From positions 62,001 to 126,000 of the forward strand of contig CAOLHI010003147.1 of NCBI GenBank assembly GCA_948474755.1: a DNA stretch of 64,000 nt. The letters run 5' to 3'. Below are positions 23,601-29,799 of the stretch, piece after piece. The position numbers and the translations under genes were made by a program. Every line of letters starts with the position of its first letter. The stretch's first letter is position 1. The DNA comes from Ctenosaura bakeri. Taxonomy: Eukaryota > Chordata > Lepidosauria > Squamata > Iguanidae. The notes under the pieces were generated by a model. It was not told the DNA's origin and searched no databases. It saw only the letters and a list, made by a program, of their open reading frames with translations.

Positions 23601-25569
23601 AGGCATAGTTCAGCAGACTGATGATTTACAGAGCAGTAGTACTTGTGATCAATAGTGAAAAGACCAGAAATGAATATTTCTGGAGCTTGGTCTTCATAGG
23701 ACATCTAAAACCAGCTGTAAGCATTTGGACTAAGCATTGAGGTATTCTGCTCTTGAGGAGACCTCTTATTCCTGAGGCTTCCGCCGTCTGCCACTTACTG
23801 GTTTAGTGCCTCATTGTCTTCTAAGGGCCTAATGTGATATGGAAGACTACATATAGATTTTAATTAATTACATTTAATTTATCTTTCTTTTTTAAAAAAA
23901 TGACCCTTAAGAATGAAACCCTCAAGGATCCTTTTAGTATGCACATCAGATTTCTAAATTGCATGGTTTTGAAGTTATAGCAGAAACAGATTTCTATTGC
24001 TGTACTTCATTATAAGACACATTTATTCCTGTAGATCGTTATGTTTCTCGTGTGTCATCTGATTAACTTTTATGGCCATTCTAGCTTTGTTTTTGTTACT
24101 CTAGATGTATGTATGCTTCGCATGACCCGTGCTAGGCGCTCTCAGATGGAACAGCAGCATCTCATCAGTGTTGAAAGAGCTATGGAGATTCTCTCAGAGC
24201 AAACACCTCCTTTGATTGTGGATTATGAAAAGCTTGATGTACGTACATAGTCTCTTTCTCAATGCTGGAGTAATAGTAATCAATGAAATAAAGCATAAAA
24301 CAAATGCATCTTTTAGACTGGAATAATTTAAGCCTCTAGTGGAACTCATGCCTGAGTTTTAAATAGTCTCTTTTAAACAGTATATAGGGGTGAGCCAATT
24401 CCATACTTTTATCATAGATGGAACAGAGAAATTCTGTTGCATATGCACACTTATTCCTATATGCTTATGCATTTTAATCCACTACTCATCATGTTCTGTA
24501 TATTCTCTTAAAAACTTTTGTAGACATTTTTTTATTTTTATTTTCCAGGAATTACTGGAAATTGTTACTGAGAAAAGCAGAAATTACACGATACTTCAAT
24601 TGGAAAAACTTTACGCCTTGCTCAGTCAGTGTATTTATCGACATCGCAAGGACTATGACAAAACCAAACTGATCCAGGTATAGTATTTTATGCAGATACA
24701 TTCTAGTGAACATTGAAACTTTGGCATCCCACTGTATTACTGCAATTCTTTAGTATGTTTTAAAAGAAATACCATTTCAAATGTAAGCTGAGTTTAAGTT
24801 GTATCACAAACAAATTGAACATTTGCCTCCATGTTTCCATTTTTAGTAAATGCCATAGTCATACCAAATTCTGCTTTTGATGGTTCTGGTGCTTATAGCC
24901 TACGTATGCATGTTAACTTTTTAAGTGGCTCCAGATTAAATGTTCTGTTCTTGTCGATGTGAACAAAGTTGTCCAGTCTATAATAAAGAAATAGTACAGA
25001 TATAACTTCAAGCTTAGTTACTAAGTTCCAATATTTGCTAGTGAGAGGGATTTCCAGAATGTTGTGTCTTTTCTGCTTACCAGATGTGAGAGTTTCTAAA
25101 TCCATGATAGTGGGTGTTGGCTATGATTTCCCCTCCCCCTTGCCGTTCCAAAAATAAAATTGAAGGAGCCATGACTGAAGTCCCTCATGAAGGTCTTCCC
25201 AGTTTTCAGTTATTGTCAGTTGAACCACTGACTTTTGTTGTCATGATTCAGCTAGTTTCACATTATATCAGTCTCAGGCCTCCCATAATGTATGTACATA
25301 AAATAGTGAGCAACTGACCAGCAATTTTCATCCTCTCGTTGAATGAAAGTGTAAAAAAGATCAGAATGTTCTTCCCACTGGATCTCTCCACTATGCCTGT
25401 GGGCCAGCTCTGTCCAAATCTACAAATGTCATAACATCAAAGATAATTCAGTAACAAGATATTTGGCAGAAAAGCTTGTTTATTGCCATGTCATTCAATT
25501 TTTGTCATTGGTGCTTTTTTTCCTTTCTATTTTCAGGAAATTTCAAGAGAAATTGCAGCCTTCAGTTAA
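2556..25569 (+). CDS. ATAD2: ATAD2, 3' part of the gene (last 12 exons), AAA/bromodomain chromatin protein
   Basis: Coding exons: 2556–2682, 2841–3027, 10179–10364, 18135–18270, 18397–18593, 19892–20051, 20240–20362, 20769–20921, 22858–23244, 24105–24238, 24549–24677 and 25537–25569. All have AG/GT borders and the phases join without a break, giving about 649 codons and a stop. The protein is the C-terminal part of ATAD2: the end of the degenerate second AAA module, a bromodomain that binds acetylated histone, a charged linker and a conserved tail helix. ATAD2 is a nuclear hexameric ATPase linked to replication-coupled chromatin and transcription. The paralogue ATAD2B is possible from protein alone, but ZHX1 immediately downstream fixes the locus as ATAD2. 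Two DIRS retrotransposons lie in the second and third introns of this stretch, in sense orientation. Everything upstream of the second AAA module is outside the window. Confidence 0.93.
2841..3027 (+). CDS. ATAD2: ATAD2 exon b (start of second AAA module)
   Basis: Encodes [19 protein letters not shown] followed by [20 protein letters not shown], ending EETCAQ in phase 0. The Walker-A-like loop reads GEPGFGQ, without the Lys-Ser/Thr of an active P-loop. This matches the known ATPase-dead second AAA domain of ATAD2. The acceptor is ttttgtag and the donor cag/gtattt. Confidence 0.93.
3211..3369 (+). repeat. DIRS copy 1 left terminal repeat
   Basis: The outer 14 nt (TTCTTCTTCGTGGC) are unique to the left end. 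The remaining stretch, from the tcatacactaggag box to ctcagttct, is the inverse complement of 9098–9242 with almost no mismatch. It is GC-rich with TGCGCATGC and CCTCCCCC boxes, so it probably holds the element promoter. Confidence 0.92.
3542..5986 (+). CDS. DIRS gag-like ORF1, copy 1
   Basis: 814 codons from the ATG giving [14 protein letters not shown]. The frame is open upstream to 3332, but this start is kept because copies 2 and 3 have the same start ([16 protein letters not shown]). Residues 8–50 hold three CxxC pairs (KKCVSC, ECLFC, TCPIC), a likely zinc-binding module. Then come a Ser/Thr/Ala-rich stretch, a Lys-rich run ([13 protein letters not shown]), a long Arg/Ser-rich domain (about 4250–4690), an acidic patch ending in [10 protein letters not shown], and a helical C-terminal region (about 5140–5800) with [24 protein letters not shown] and [10 protein letters not shown]. 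By position it is the structural protein. It is intact here. Confidence 0.88.
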   Translation: MSALFKKCVSCGRKVALNDGHKECLFCLGESHNIRTCPICRDFTPQTLRNRSARLKSYCWEQSLRAIDETSTSKMADKKTTAPSTVSAAAVPSTSSVSGSVPAKTPISALPRIPKLSAAAKSAKGSSTARKAEAPLTETPAKKRPAPDGGKGKEKEKKKEKKRSPAGDVQPPTPPPTQQPSKGRGESVDLSDDEIEDVPQQRPDSPVANPPTLVEERHRPPSRRRSADLQQREPSASPERRSTSFRSRSRSSERPVASPPPRETREEQPRSSASRYTSASYVARYARESEWRERPASYRSHSPSYRDRYHRGPSRWETFQRSRSPRRQRESRSPRGDEARYRRRRSRSPSDRRSFSCSPSPRYHRAREPSPRYRAISPPPRVTATATRPTESVVTERATTTSACQTTPVTTKKVKSVVSQPKRDAATTTAPAAEKPRKATPVATMKEPASERREDSPTSESYDSSAESEVSEVASQESPPLGFGDPIPDSAPEDVHQFSAMLLRMATTLGLKIADAEPEDDDPVFSVFEGKQPATAPLPLLPRVSRLVKAAWDRPASAQPIPQRLEHLYRVQKDNAGYLFNHPAPNSVVVESAQTKGSGRQHTTPPDKEGRKLDAYARRFYSAASLQIRLSNTQACLAAYLKKVLDRLQPAMEAVPEDIRQASSVIFNEAISIARQQMASSRHAVEIASRVMAGSIGLRRHAWLRPADIQEDTRRRIEDLPFDGEGLFNSSTDEALDNLVKARLTAKKIGLQPATQARRASTFRPSWRRSSTSSFQRSAQSGQSRPSSGSSARRTIRRRPASSKKSSSETKSRF
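5775..7900 (+). CDS. DIRS reverse transcriptase–RNase H (plus MT-position domain), copy 1, frameshifted
   Basis: The frame is open from 5775, overlapping gag by 212 nt in the +1 frame. It has no ATG before the RT domain. RT spans about 6210–6800, with catalytic YLDD at 6621–6632 and [14 protein letters not shown] before it. RNase H spans about 7100–7470 ([27 protein letters not shown]), but its first acidic residue is Asn (codon 7122–7124) where copies 2 and 3 have Asp. A 1-nt loss near 7624, seen against copy 3, moves the frame. The nominal ORF stops at 7733, while the conserved continuation ([13 protein letters not shown] … YWPRQHWF) runs in another frame to 7900. That tail sits where DIRS elements carry a Dam-like methyltransferase domain and has an FPPF motif. 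Confidence 0.85.
7606..8913 (+). CDS. DIRS tyrosine recombinase, copy 1
   Basis: A 435-codon open frame. Numbering here starts at the GTG at 7606, and no upstream ATG exists, so the true start or recoding site is unknown. It overlaps the preceding ORF by about 295 nt with a Pro/Arg-rich N-terminus. A SAM-like core-binding region follows ([33 protein letters not shown]). The catalytic region has Arg 248 in SARRAGEIT, His 378 and Arg 381 in HSTRA, and Tyr 414 in FVRHYRLD. The Arg-His-Arg-Tyr set is therefore complete. The enzyme would insert the circular DNA copy. Stop at 8911–8913, 37 nt before the internal complementary region. Confidence 0.9.
   Translation: MPPSGTLPVSVDRGTPLRVPAVPAARPDDIEDPRRPSRRDPGSPVLAEATLVRTPATSRTRRPAPVATDTGPALPLRRPSPPSGPATPGPPCLEDIALDDPVLGTVLVAARKESTRRNYQYKWRRFLTFANERSEPVSPAGLSTVLHFLLHLRQQGLAFPSLKVYLSAIVAYQPPRSAASAFFRNDTVKRFLKGLHHLYPPVSPPLPPWSLSLVLSQLTKPPFEPMATSDDRLLTMKTAFLVAVTSARRAGEITALRSDEPFTVFHRDKVVLRPDISFLPKVVSSFHLNQDIILPAFFPNPTTPLERSLHSLDVRRAVAFYMDRTASFRQTPHLFVCYGRRRKGLKVSTQRFSKWVVRTIQLAYELARKPPPVLLRAHSTRAVATSAALLRGVDLHELCRVATWSQPSTFVRHYRLDCRSRRDARFGREVLASVL
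8951..9052. repeat. DIRS copy 1 internal complementary region
   Basis: First half (tcctagtgtatgaaggcaca … cgaagaagaa) is the inverse complement of the left tip. The second half (caggttgcttacctgtaact … catcatacaca) is the inverse complement of the right tip. The two halves abut, so the region is a template copy of the joined ends, as in the established DIRS-1 replication model. It follows the recombinase stop at 8911–8913. Confidence 0.93.
9098..9285 (-). repeat. DIRS copy 1 right terminal repeat
   Basis: Inverse complement of the left repeat, followed by a tail (about 9243–9285) absent from the left end: gaccactcgaagaacc, then aggtaagcaacctgttctt. The tail is complementary to the second half of the internal complementary region. 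Confidence 0.92.
9352..9594 (-). repeat. tRNA-derived SINE (Sauria-like), full length
   Basis: On the minus strand it reads from the tRNA-like head (gagagccaaggtggtgtagc, B-box-like gggtttgagtcctc) through 'gaccttgggcaagacac' and 'ccaagaaaactctatg' to the tail 'cttgaaggcacacaacagca'. The tail resembles RTE LINE ends. Eight more copies or pieces occur in the window. It lies 66 nt past the right end of DIRS copy 1. Confidence 0.8.
10179..10364 (+). CDS. ATAD2: ATAD2 exon c (second AAA module, Walker-B region)
   Basis: Reads [20 protein letters not shown], then WWETIG…, [18 protein letters not shown] and ends LPAE (62 codons, phase 0 at both ends). It is very similar to vertebrate ATAD2. It lies between DIRS copies 1 and 2, whose ends are about 0.9 kb upstream and 1.2 kb downstream. 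Because its length is a multiple of three, skipping it would keep the frame. Confidence 0.93.
10590..11395 (+). repeat. LINE reverse-transcriptase C-terminal fragment, decayed
   Basis: Three short open stretches in different frames (10590–10995, 11090–11380) read like the C-terminal end of a non-LTR RT. The first has [20 protein letters not shown] and [13 protein letters not shown]. The second has the zinc-knuckle-like C-x-C-x…[10 protein letters not shown]. Clade not determined. It ends just before DIRS copy 2. Confidence 0.55.
11561..11718 (+). repeat. DIRS copy 2 left terminal repeat
   Basis: Starts TTCTTCTTCGTGGTCTCTG and contains the cacacactaggagctttcgc box, the catgcgtggtagcg box and the cctcccccatgcc box, down to ctcagttct. 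It is inverse to about 17446–17590. Confidence 0.88.
11931..14346 (+). pseudogene. DIRS gag-like ORF1, copy 2, broken
   Basis: Opens with [18 protein letters not shown] and keeps the three CxxC pairs. The frame shifts near 12370–12500, is lost by the stop at 12955–12957 in the RS-rich part, and resumes at 13024–13572. An in-frame TAG follows at 13570 (LK*PWAKPAS) and another at 13702. The last piece, 13723–14346, is the conserved helical C-terminus ending KSRF. Not expected to give a full protein. Confidence 0.85.
14347..16245 (+). pseudogene. DIRS RT–RNase H and downstream domain, copy 2, broken
   Basis: RT pieces at 14573–15028 carry [24 protein letters not shown] blocks and [14 protein letters not shown], but the catalytic box reads YLDN instead of YLDD. 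Frame breaks occur near 15028 and 15190. RNase H (15299–15856) keeps the first Asp (MDASLYGWG), ALELLAI and [10 protein letters not shown]. The downstream domain (15860–16245) has stops, for example at 15913 and 16136. The RT frame is again +1 to gag. Confidence 0.82.
15981..17257 (+). pseudogene. DIRS tyrosine recombinase, copy 2, one frameshift
   Basis: An open frame from GTG 15981 runs through the Pro/Arg-rich start and the core-binding region to [16 protein letters not shown] near 16735, then shifts. The rest (16757–17257) has [15 protein letters not shown] and FVRHYRLD with the Tyr nucleophile. All four catalytic residues are still encoded, but in two frames. The long N-terminal extension again lacks an ATG. 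Confidence 0.85.
17294..17390. repeat. DIRS copy 2 internal complementary region
   Basis: Joins the inverse of the left and right tips as in copy 1. At the joint it has one extra GAA unit (cgaagaagaagaacagg) compared with copy 1. Copy 3 has the same extra unit. Confidence 0.88.
17446..17625 (-). repeat. DIRS copy 2 right terminal repeat
   Basis: Inverse of the left repeat plus the right-specific tail ending taagcaacctgttctt. The tail is slightly shortened against copy 1 (gaactacagtaagcaacc lacks the acaggt step). Confidence 0.88.
17660..17704. repeat. (TG)n simple repeat
   Basis: A short interrupted TG run (gtgtgtgtgtgtttgtgtgtg) about 50 nt beyond the end of DIRS copy 2. Confidence 0.8.
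18135..18270 (+). CDS. ATAD2: ATAD2 exon d (end of AAA2 lid)
   Basis: Acceptor ttttttag and donor gcag/gtttgc. The frame reads [20 protein letters not shown], then [19 protein letters not shown] and ASKKKA, with one nucleotide left over. It lies about 0.5 kb past the right end of DIRS copy 2. Confidence 0.92.
18397..18593 (+). CDS. ATAD2: ATAD2 exon e (linker and bromodomain helix Z)
   Basis: Begins [17 protein letters not shown], continues with an acidic [15 protein letters not shown] helix and enters the bromodomain with [32 protein letters not shown]. The Arg-Val-Phe shelf of the ATAD2 acetyl-lysine pocket is intact. The last codon is complete at the donor gag/gtaaca. Confidence 0.94.
18594..19891. 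other. ATAD2 intron (e–f)
   Basis: Non-coding. A tRNA-type SINE remnant on the minus strand lies at about 19355–19465 (gggatcttctgttcagaaca … ctgccactgagccctt). Nothing else is recognised. Confidence 0.6.
19892..20051 (+). CDS. ATAD2: ATAD2 exon f (bromodomain core)
   Basis: [20 protein letters not shown], then [20 protein letters not shown] and [13 protein letters not shown]. The Asn in ALEYNPD is the residue that hydrogen-bonds acetyl-lysine in bromodomains, and the Tyr of VPDY is also kept, so ligand binding should be preserved. Confidence 0.95.
20240..20362 (+). CDS. ATAD2: ATAD2 exon g (end of bromodomain)
   Basis: [20 protein letters not shown] then [21 protein letters not shown], the last bromodomain helix and a basic patch. 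The acceptor is catttttag and the donor agag/gtctgt. The one-nucleotide overhang joins the next exon to make Gly. Confidence 0.94.
20641..20706 (-). repeat. SINE 3'-end fragment in ATAD2 intron
   Basis: ttgttgtgtgctttcaagtt and the following ccatggagttttcttggcaa are the inverse of the Sauria-like SINE tail. Only the 3' third is present. It ends about 60 nt before exon h. Confidence 0.65.
20769..20921 (+). CDS. ATAD2: ATAD2 exon h (post-bromodomain linker)
   Basis: Starts [20 protein letters not shown], strongly like ATAD2, then a variable Ser/Pro-rich stretch ending CLSNG. Donor aatg/gtaagt. A SINE fragment lies just upstream in the intron (20641–20706). Confidence 0.92.
21211..21239. repeat. 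29-bp perfect palindrome
   Basis: A 14-nt arm actgcaagtgatgt, one central g, then its exact inverse complement. No ORF. It lies in unstructured intron DNA (20922–21650) where nothing else is seen. It may be a relic of a fold-back element or chance. Confidence 0.7.
21651..22490 (-). repeat. CR1 LINE 3' fragment
   Basis: Begins with the CR1 3' microsatellite (catagaatcatagaatgata) and continues on the minus strand through 3'UTR into the ORF2 C-terminus ([40 protein letters not shown]). Decayed. It lies in the intron before ATAD2 exon i. The remaining intron, 22491–22857, shows nothing. Confidence 0.88.
22858..23244 (+). CDS. ATAD2: ATAD2 exon i (long charged linker)
   Basis: At 387 nt this is the largest exon here. 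It begins [20 protein letters not shown] then RRKTSHF, a basic segment likely to act in nuclear targeting or DNA contact. It continues in a long, poorly conserved acidic region ending DAH. Length and composition match the disordered linker of ATAD2 orthologues; only the basic start aligns well from memory. Confidence 0.88.
23245..24104. other. ATAD2 intron (i–j)
   Basis: Non-coding. Nothing recognised besides a short CA/TA-rich patch near 23565–23585. Confidence 0.55.
24105..24238 (+). CDS. ATAD2: ATAD2 exon j (C-terminal conserved region)
   Basis: Frame [20 protein letters not shown] then [24 protein letters not shown]. It is closely conserved with ATAD2 (MTRARRSQ motif). Acceptor ttactctag, donor gat/gtacgt, phase 0 at the end. 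Confidence 0.93.
24549..24677 (+). CDS. ATAD2: ATAD2 exon k (C-terminal helices)
   Basis: [20 protein letters not shown] then [23 protein letters not shown], 43 codons in phase 0. The QCIYRHRKD motif is an ATAD2/ATAD2B hallmark. Acceptor ttttccag, donor cag/gtatag. Confidence 0.94.
24678..25536. other. ATAD2 last intron (k–l)
   Basis: AT-rich non-coding sequence with no repeat that could be named. Confidence 0.55.
25537..25569 (+). CDS. ATAD2: ATAD2 last coding exon (10 residues and stop)
   Basis: After acceptor tttcag the frame reads [10 protein letters not shown] and a TAA stop at 25567–25569. It corresponds to the short, variable end after the IQ junction in other ATAD2 proteins. The downstream DNA continues as 3'UTR. 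Confidence 0.82.
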   Translation, partial: EISREIAAFS

Positions 25570-26150
25570 TTCCACTCATGAAATATTCTGATTATTACCA
25601 TTCATTGCTGGCCATTAATTTGAAGTCACATGTGTATACAGTAGATTTAAGCAATATAATGTTGGTTGTACGCAACATGGAGAACCCACAGATTTGGAAG
25701 CTAGAACTAAAGAGGGCAAGTGGTCTCATCATTATGCCTGTTTTAATAATATCTGTTTAGATTGTCCTTCTTTTTAAAACTTCACAGGTGCTAATACGTT
25801 TTAAAAACAGTATACCCAGGTTCTGAAAATATATGTACGTAGCACCACCTCTTCCCCTGTAAATTTAAATAAAAATAATAATTTATCCGAAACAAATCAT
25901 GTACATACGTTGAGCCTGTATTACAAAAACACATTAGATATCTTATAACATCCTATATGGTTTAGACAAATGACAGACTATTCTAGTATTTTCGTTTCTC
26001 ATTTTTCAGTCACATTCATGCTTTTTTATCACTACACTAATTCTTCTAGTGTTGGTGTAAGTTATATGATCTCGTCAGTACTCTAAATGTTATATAATAT
26101 ATAATTGTGTTAAATGTTAATGGACAAATAAATTTATATACTCTTTAACA
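25570..26150 (+). terminator. ATAD2: ATAD2 3'UTR with candidate poly(A) signals
   Basis: AT-rich sequence after the stop. AATAAA hexamers occur at 25868–25873 and at 26127–26132. The second is followed within 30 nt by GT-rich DNA (actggttgagtgg), so it is the better candidate for the mRNA 3' end. Which signal is used cannot be told from sequence. Confidence 0.5.
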
Positions 26151-27089
26151 CTGGTTGAGTGGCAATCCTTTTTAGTACTACTGTTGAGAGCTGCATCAAT
26201 AGTAGTCTGGTGAATGGGGAGCAGTTGGAAGTTCATGACAAATGACTGTGGATCTTATATTTAAGAACTGCCCAAAATGCCTGTGATTGCATTTGTGTTT
26301 CACGGGGAAGCTTTCAAAGAGAGAACTTAATAAAGGAAACTGAAAATGAAAGTCAGGAGGGCCAAATCTCCAGAACACTTGGAGATCATTCAAAACCACA
26401 ATAGTAGAGGTTCAGCAGAACAGTACTCCCCCACCCCAGTGGTACTTTGTGGATCACTGCTGGTCCATGAGCTGTTGGTTGCCAGATCACAGCAGGTTTC
26501 CAGAAGAGAAACAGTTGTAGTGAACAGGCACAAATATGGTGTGATCCCCGGCACATTTGGAAGTAAATTCTGCTAGTCACCCAGATCATATAGTTTAAGA
26601 AGCACTGAATTAGAGTTTATACTACAAATGGGGGAAAAAATCCAGTAAAAGTCCAGATCATTTGGTTAGCCAGCAGAGCTGAGGTAAGACATTCTATAGA
26701 GACTAGAACTGGCAAAAGAAATAACAGACAATAAAGAATTAAAAAAAAGAAGCATATCACTAAAATGTACTTAGACAAAAAAATGTTTAGATCAATGGGG
26801 AAAAATATTTAGGTGGACTGAAAGCAGGAAAATGTTTAGAGATGTGGTTGGATATAAAACAGAGGAGTTAAAGATGCATTAGACAAGAATTGGGAGACTG
26901 CAGAGAATAAATTGCTTCTCTTTGTCCACCAAGTAGGGCCTGAACTTTTTCAGGAAAGAAATTGGAAGAACCGATACAATGTTCATGAGATGAAGTTATA
27001 GACCTTACAAATAAAGTCCAAATGTTAACTACCTGAAAGTTTTTTATGAACTCGGATGTCAAATTTCTAATGAATTAAAAATGTCCCTA
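26151..27089. other. Intergenic, ATAD2 to ZHX1, first part
   Basis: No gene. Short open frames show no family likeness. The part from about 26640 may be a decayed upstream piece of the CR1 relic that follows, but this cannot be shown by eye. Confidence 0.5.
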
Positions 27090-27900
27090 AAATCAGTCTT
27101 TATTCACACCTCACGACTGGAAAGCAGCTTATTTAATTCCTATATTTAAAAGAGGTAATGGAAATTATTGTCTGGTCAGCTAGCTTAATGATTGTTCCTG
27201 GTAAACTGGTAGAAATTTGTTAAAGGTAATCAAAGTGTCTTAGAGTCTTGCTGAACTAAAATCAGTTTCTGCAAAGGTAATCCATGTCTCACTAATCTGT
27301 TAAGAATATTCTGAAGATGTGGATAAGGATGACCTAGTAGGCATTTTCTGCTTGGGTCTAACAAATCCATTTGACAAAGTCCTTTAAAAAAGCTTCTGAG
27401 CAAATTTATAACACATGTGATAAGGGAGCAGATCTCCTTGATTAAAAGACTAAGGAGCAGAGAGCAGAAATAAATGAGGGGAATGATCCCCTGAGAAATA
27501 AATGTGGGGAATAAGGGGAATAATGAGGGGAATGATCCCCTGAGAATCTCTGTTTTGGAGATCAGTGGGTTGTTTCTTTTTGTTTGTTTTTTAATTTGTT
27601 CATAATCTGAAGTTAGGAGTGAGTGGGGAGATTATCACATTTGCAAATGGTATCAGATACTTTAGGGTAGTAAAAGCAAAAGCATCTCTCCAAACTGAAT
27701 AGGTGTTACAAGGGAAACTGCTATTCCACGTAGAGCAATACTTGTCACAAGGATTTCTAACTTCATACGTACATAGAGACCATAGTGGCTGTCCAGCTCA
27801 TATCCAGCTTTTGGGTTTTCATAGGCTCCAGGCTGCTTTGAGAAAAGGAGTGTTGACTAGATTGGCCTCTGGCTTGGTTTATTATTAAGTTCAAAAACAC
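27090..27900 (+). repeat. Ancient CR1 ORF2 relic
   Basis: Decayed RT blocks in order on the + strand: 'WKAAYLIPIFKRGNGNY', a degenerate 'PGKLVEIC', 'CLTNLLRIF' and 'FDKVL', matching the order of the CR1 RT domain (compare the intact blocks at 40929–41612). Many stops and indels. Boundaries approximate. Confidence 0.5.
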
Positions 27901-28571
27901 TGAAAAGGTTGAAAAATGCCATACTAGGTTCAGAGCAAAGGAACAAATTCAAGGTAAGTTCCCATAAATCATGCGCCACAGATCACTACAGTCAGAGGGG
28001 ATCAGTCTAAAACTGGATCAGACATATTTTTCACTGTCAACATCAGCATTAATTGAAAATCTTGAAAATGCATCTAGTTAGAAAAATTTGTATGTATTGA
28101 GTGTCACAGGGTAGTAGACTTTCTAAGACCTTGGAAAAAGACCATTTATTTGTACCCTTCAAAAGGTCCACAACAGTTCTGTGTTCTATATGGCCAAAAT
28201 AATTGGGATAGGCAGAGACCTCCGGCCAGTAAATAACTATGTTCTTAAGACTATGTATGACAGTTCTAACCATGTAAAATGAAAATGTTTGCTAATCTTG
28301 CCAATATATCGAAAAATGCTGGGAATTGCAGTCCAATTATAAAGGGCCTCCTTTTGCTTAGCCCTTGCCAGCCTAGATTTAATCCCTGGTATTTTAAAGC
28401 TATTGTATGAATTTTAAAACTGTTTTAAATTTCCTAAACCGTCTTGAGTCCTGGATTGGGGAAAAAAGTAGATAATCATAACTGTTATTGTTGGTTTCAC
28501 TGAAATGCTTTAAATAAATAATCATTTGAAACTCCAGTCACAACACAGGTATCTGATGCCGGGAGCAACTT

Positions 28572-28744
28572 GGCCATTTCCGCACTACACTCTTACAGCA
28601 CGATTATTCCACTTTCAACATCCTATGGAATCCTAGGGTTTGCAGTTTAAGGAGGGGCCACATGGCCCCTCCTTAAACTGCAAACCCCAGGATTCCATAG
28701 GATGTTGAAAGTGGAATAATTGCACTATAAGTGTGTAGTTAGCC
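28572..28744. mobile_element. Palindromic (fold-back) MITE, copy A
   Basis: A 173-nt near-perfect palindrome. Arms run from ggccatttccgcactacact through attattccactttcaacatc and tcctatggaatcctagggtt to a GC-rich centre (ggaggggccacatggcccct). The right arm is the inverse. Same family as 29945–30103 and, with longer spacer, 57596–57800. No coding capacity. Confidence 0.75.
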
Positions 28745-28962
28745 CATGTAAAATTAGTATAGCTATGCTCATCAGGTCCACATGGTGACCTCAATATTTT
28801 TTGTTGATTCAGACCCTCCAGCACTGTACAGAATCCGTTAAAGGATTGGGTGATTATTCTGTTGGTTTTTTTAAAATGAATTACTCCAACTGTTCCATTT
28901 TCCTACTTTTTTCATACACCATAATTTCTTGTCTTTCTTACCAGTTATTGTGGTGTTTCTAC

Positions 28963-29126
28963 TGTTGTTGTGTGCCTTCAAGTCATTTCCAACTTAACAG
29001 TGTGAATCTATCGGGTTTTTCTGGAGCTGAGAGTGTGTGACTCACTCAAGGTCACCCCATGGCCAATCAAACCATGGCCTCCAGGGCTGTAGCCCAATGC
29101 TCAAACCATGACACTACGTTGGCTGT
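28963..29126 (-). repeat. SINE fragment (Sauria-like)
   Basis: Tail (actgttgttgtgtgccttca), 'gaccttgagtgagtcacac' and tRNA-like head read on the minus strand; the middle is deleted. Confidence 0.65.
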
Positions 29127-29339
29127 CATAATGGTTTATACTAAAATCAGAATAAAAATGTTTGAAAATCTGGGGGAGGGTGAACCTCAGAGATATAGGT
29201 ATATGGTTCTAAAATTAGGGCACTGCTTCCTTCAAATAAGAATCTATCCCTCCAGTGAAATTTCATCTTCCAAATTTCTAGCGCTGCAGGGAGACCCCAA
29301 GAACCATTCACACCCAGAGCTCTTCTGCTGTGTTCACAT

Positions 29340-29578
29340 TCCTTTGCTTACCTTGTGTGCGTGTGCCTGCCTGCCTATAACAACCCCATGGATTTCACAG
29401 GCTTTTCTCAGGCAAGGAATACTCAATGGATGTTTTTTGCCAGTTCCTTCCTCCAAAATATACCCCCAGCACTTGGCATTCCTTTGGCAGTCTTCCATCT
29501 AAGCCCCAACCAGGACTTGACCCTCTGGGTTCCAAGATCAGATGGAATCTGGTGCCTTCCAAGCATCTGAATGCCTCA
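29340..29578 (-). repeat. Dispersed repeat, second SINE-like family
   Basis: Shares ordered blocks with 50173–50387: 'caggcttttctcaggcaagg / tagttttcttaggcaaggaa', 'gcacttggcattcctttggc / gcacctggtattctttggtg', 'ccaaccaggacttgaccctc / gtaaccgggcctgattctg' and 'agatcagatggaatctggtgcc / agatcagacaagctctggtgcc'. Non-coding. Family not named. Confidence 0.55.
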
Positions 29579-29799
29579 AAAGTTTTAAGTCACTGCAAGG
29601 CTAGAAATTTCGGGAGTGGAGGAAAAACAGCATTTGGAAGGGGCAGAATTCTCAGTGGGAAGGCAAGGACCTTACTTGACTGCCTCCCCCCAAGCTACAT
29701 TTCTGGGGAAACTCGCACAAGGAATACCAGCTATCATTTCCTCCCACAATCTCTCTTTCTCTTTTCCACCCTCCTCATTTATTTTTTTTCCTGGTCTAA

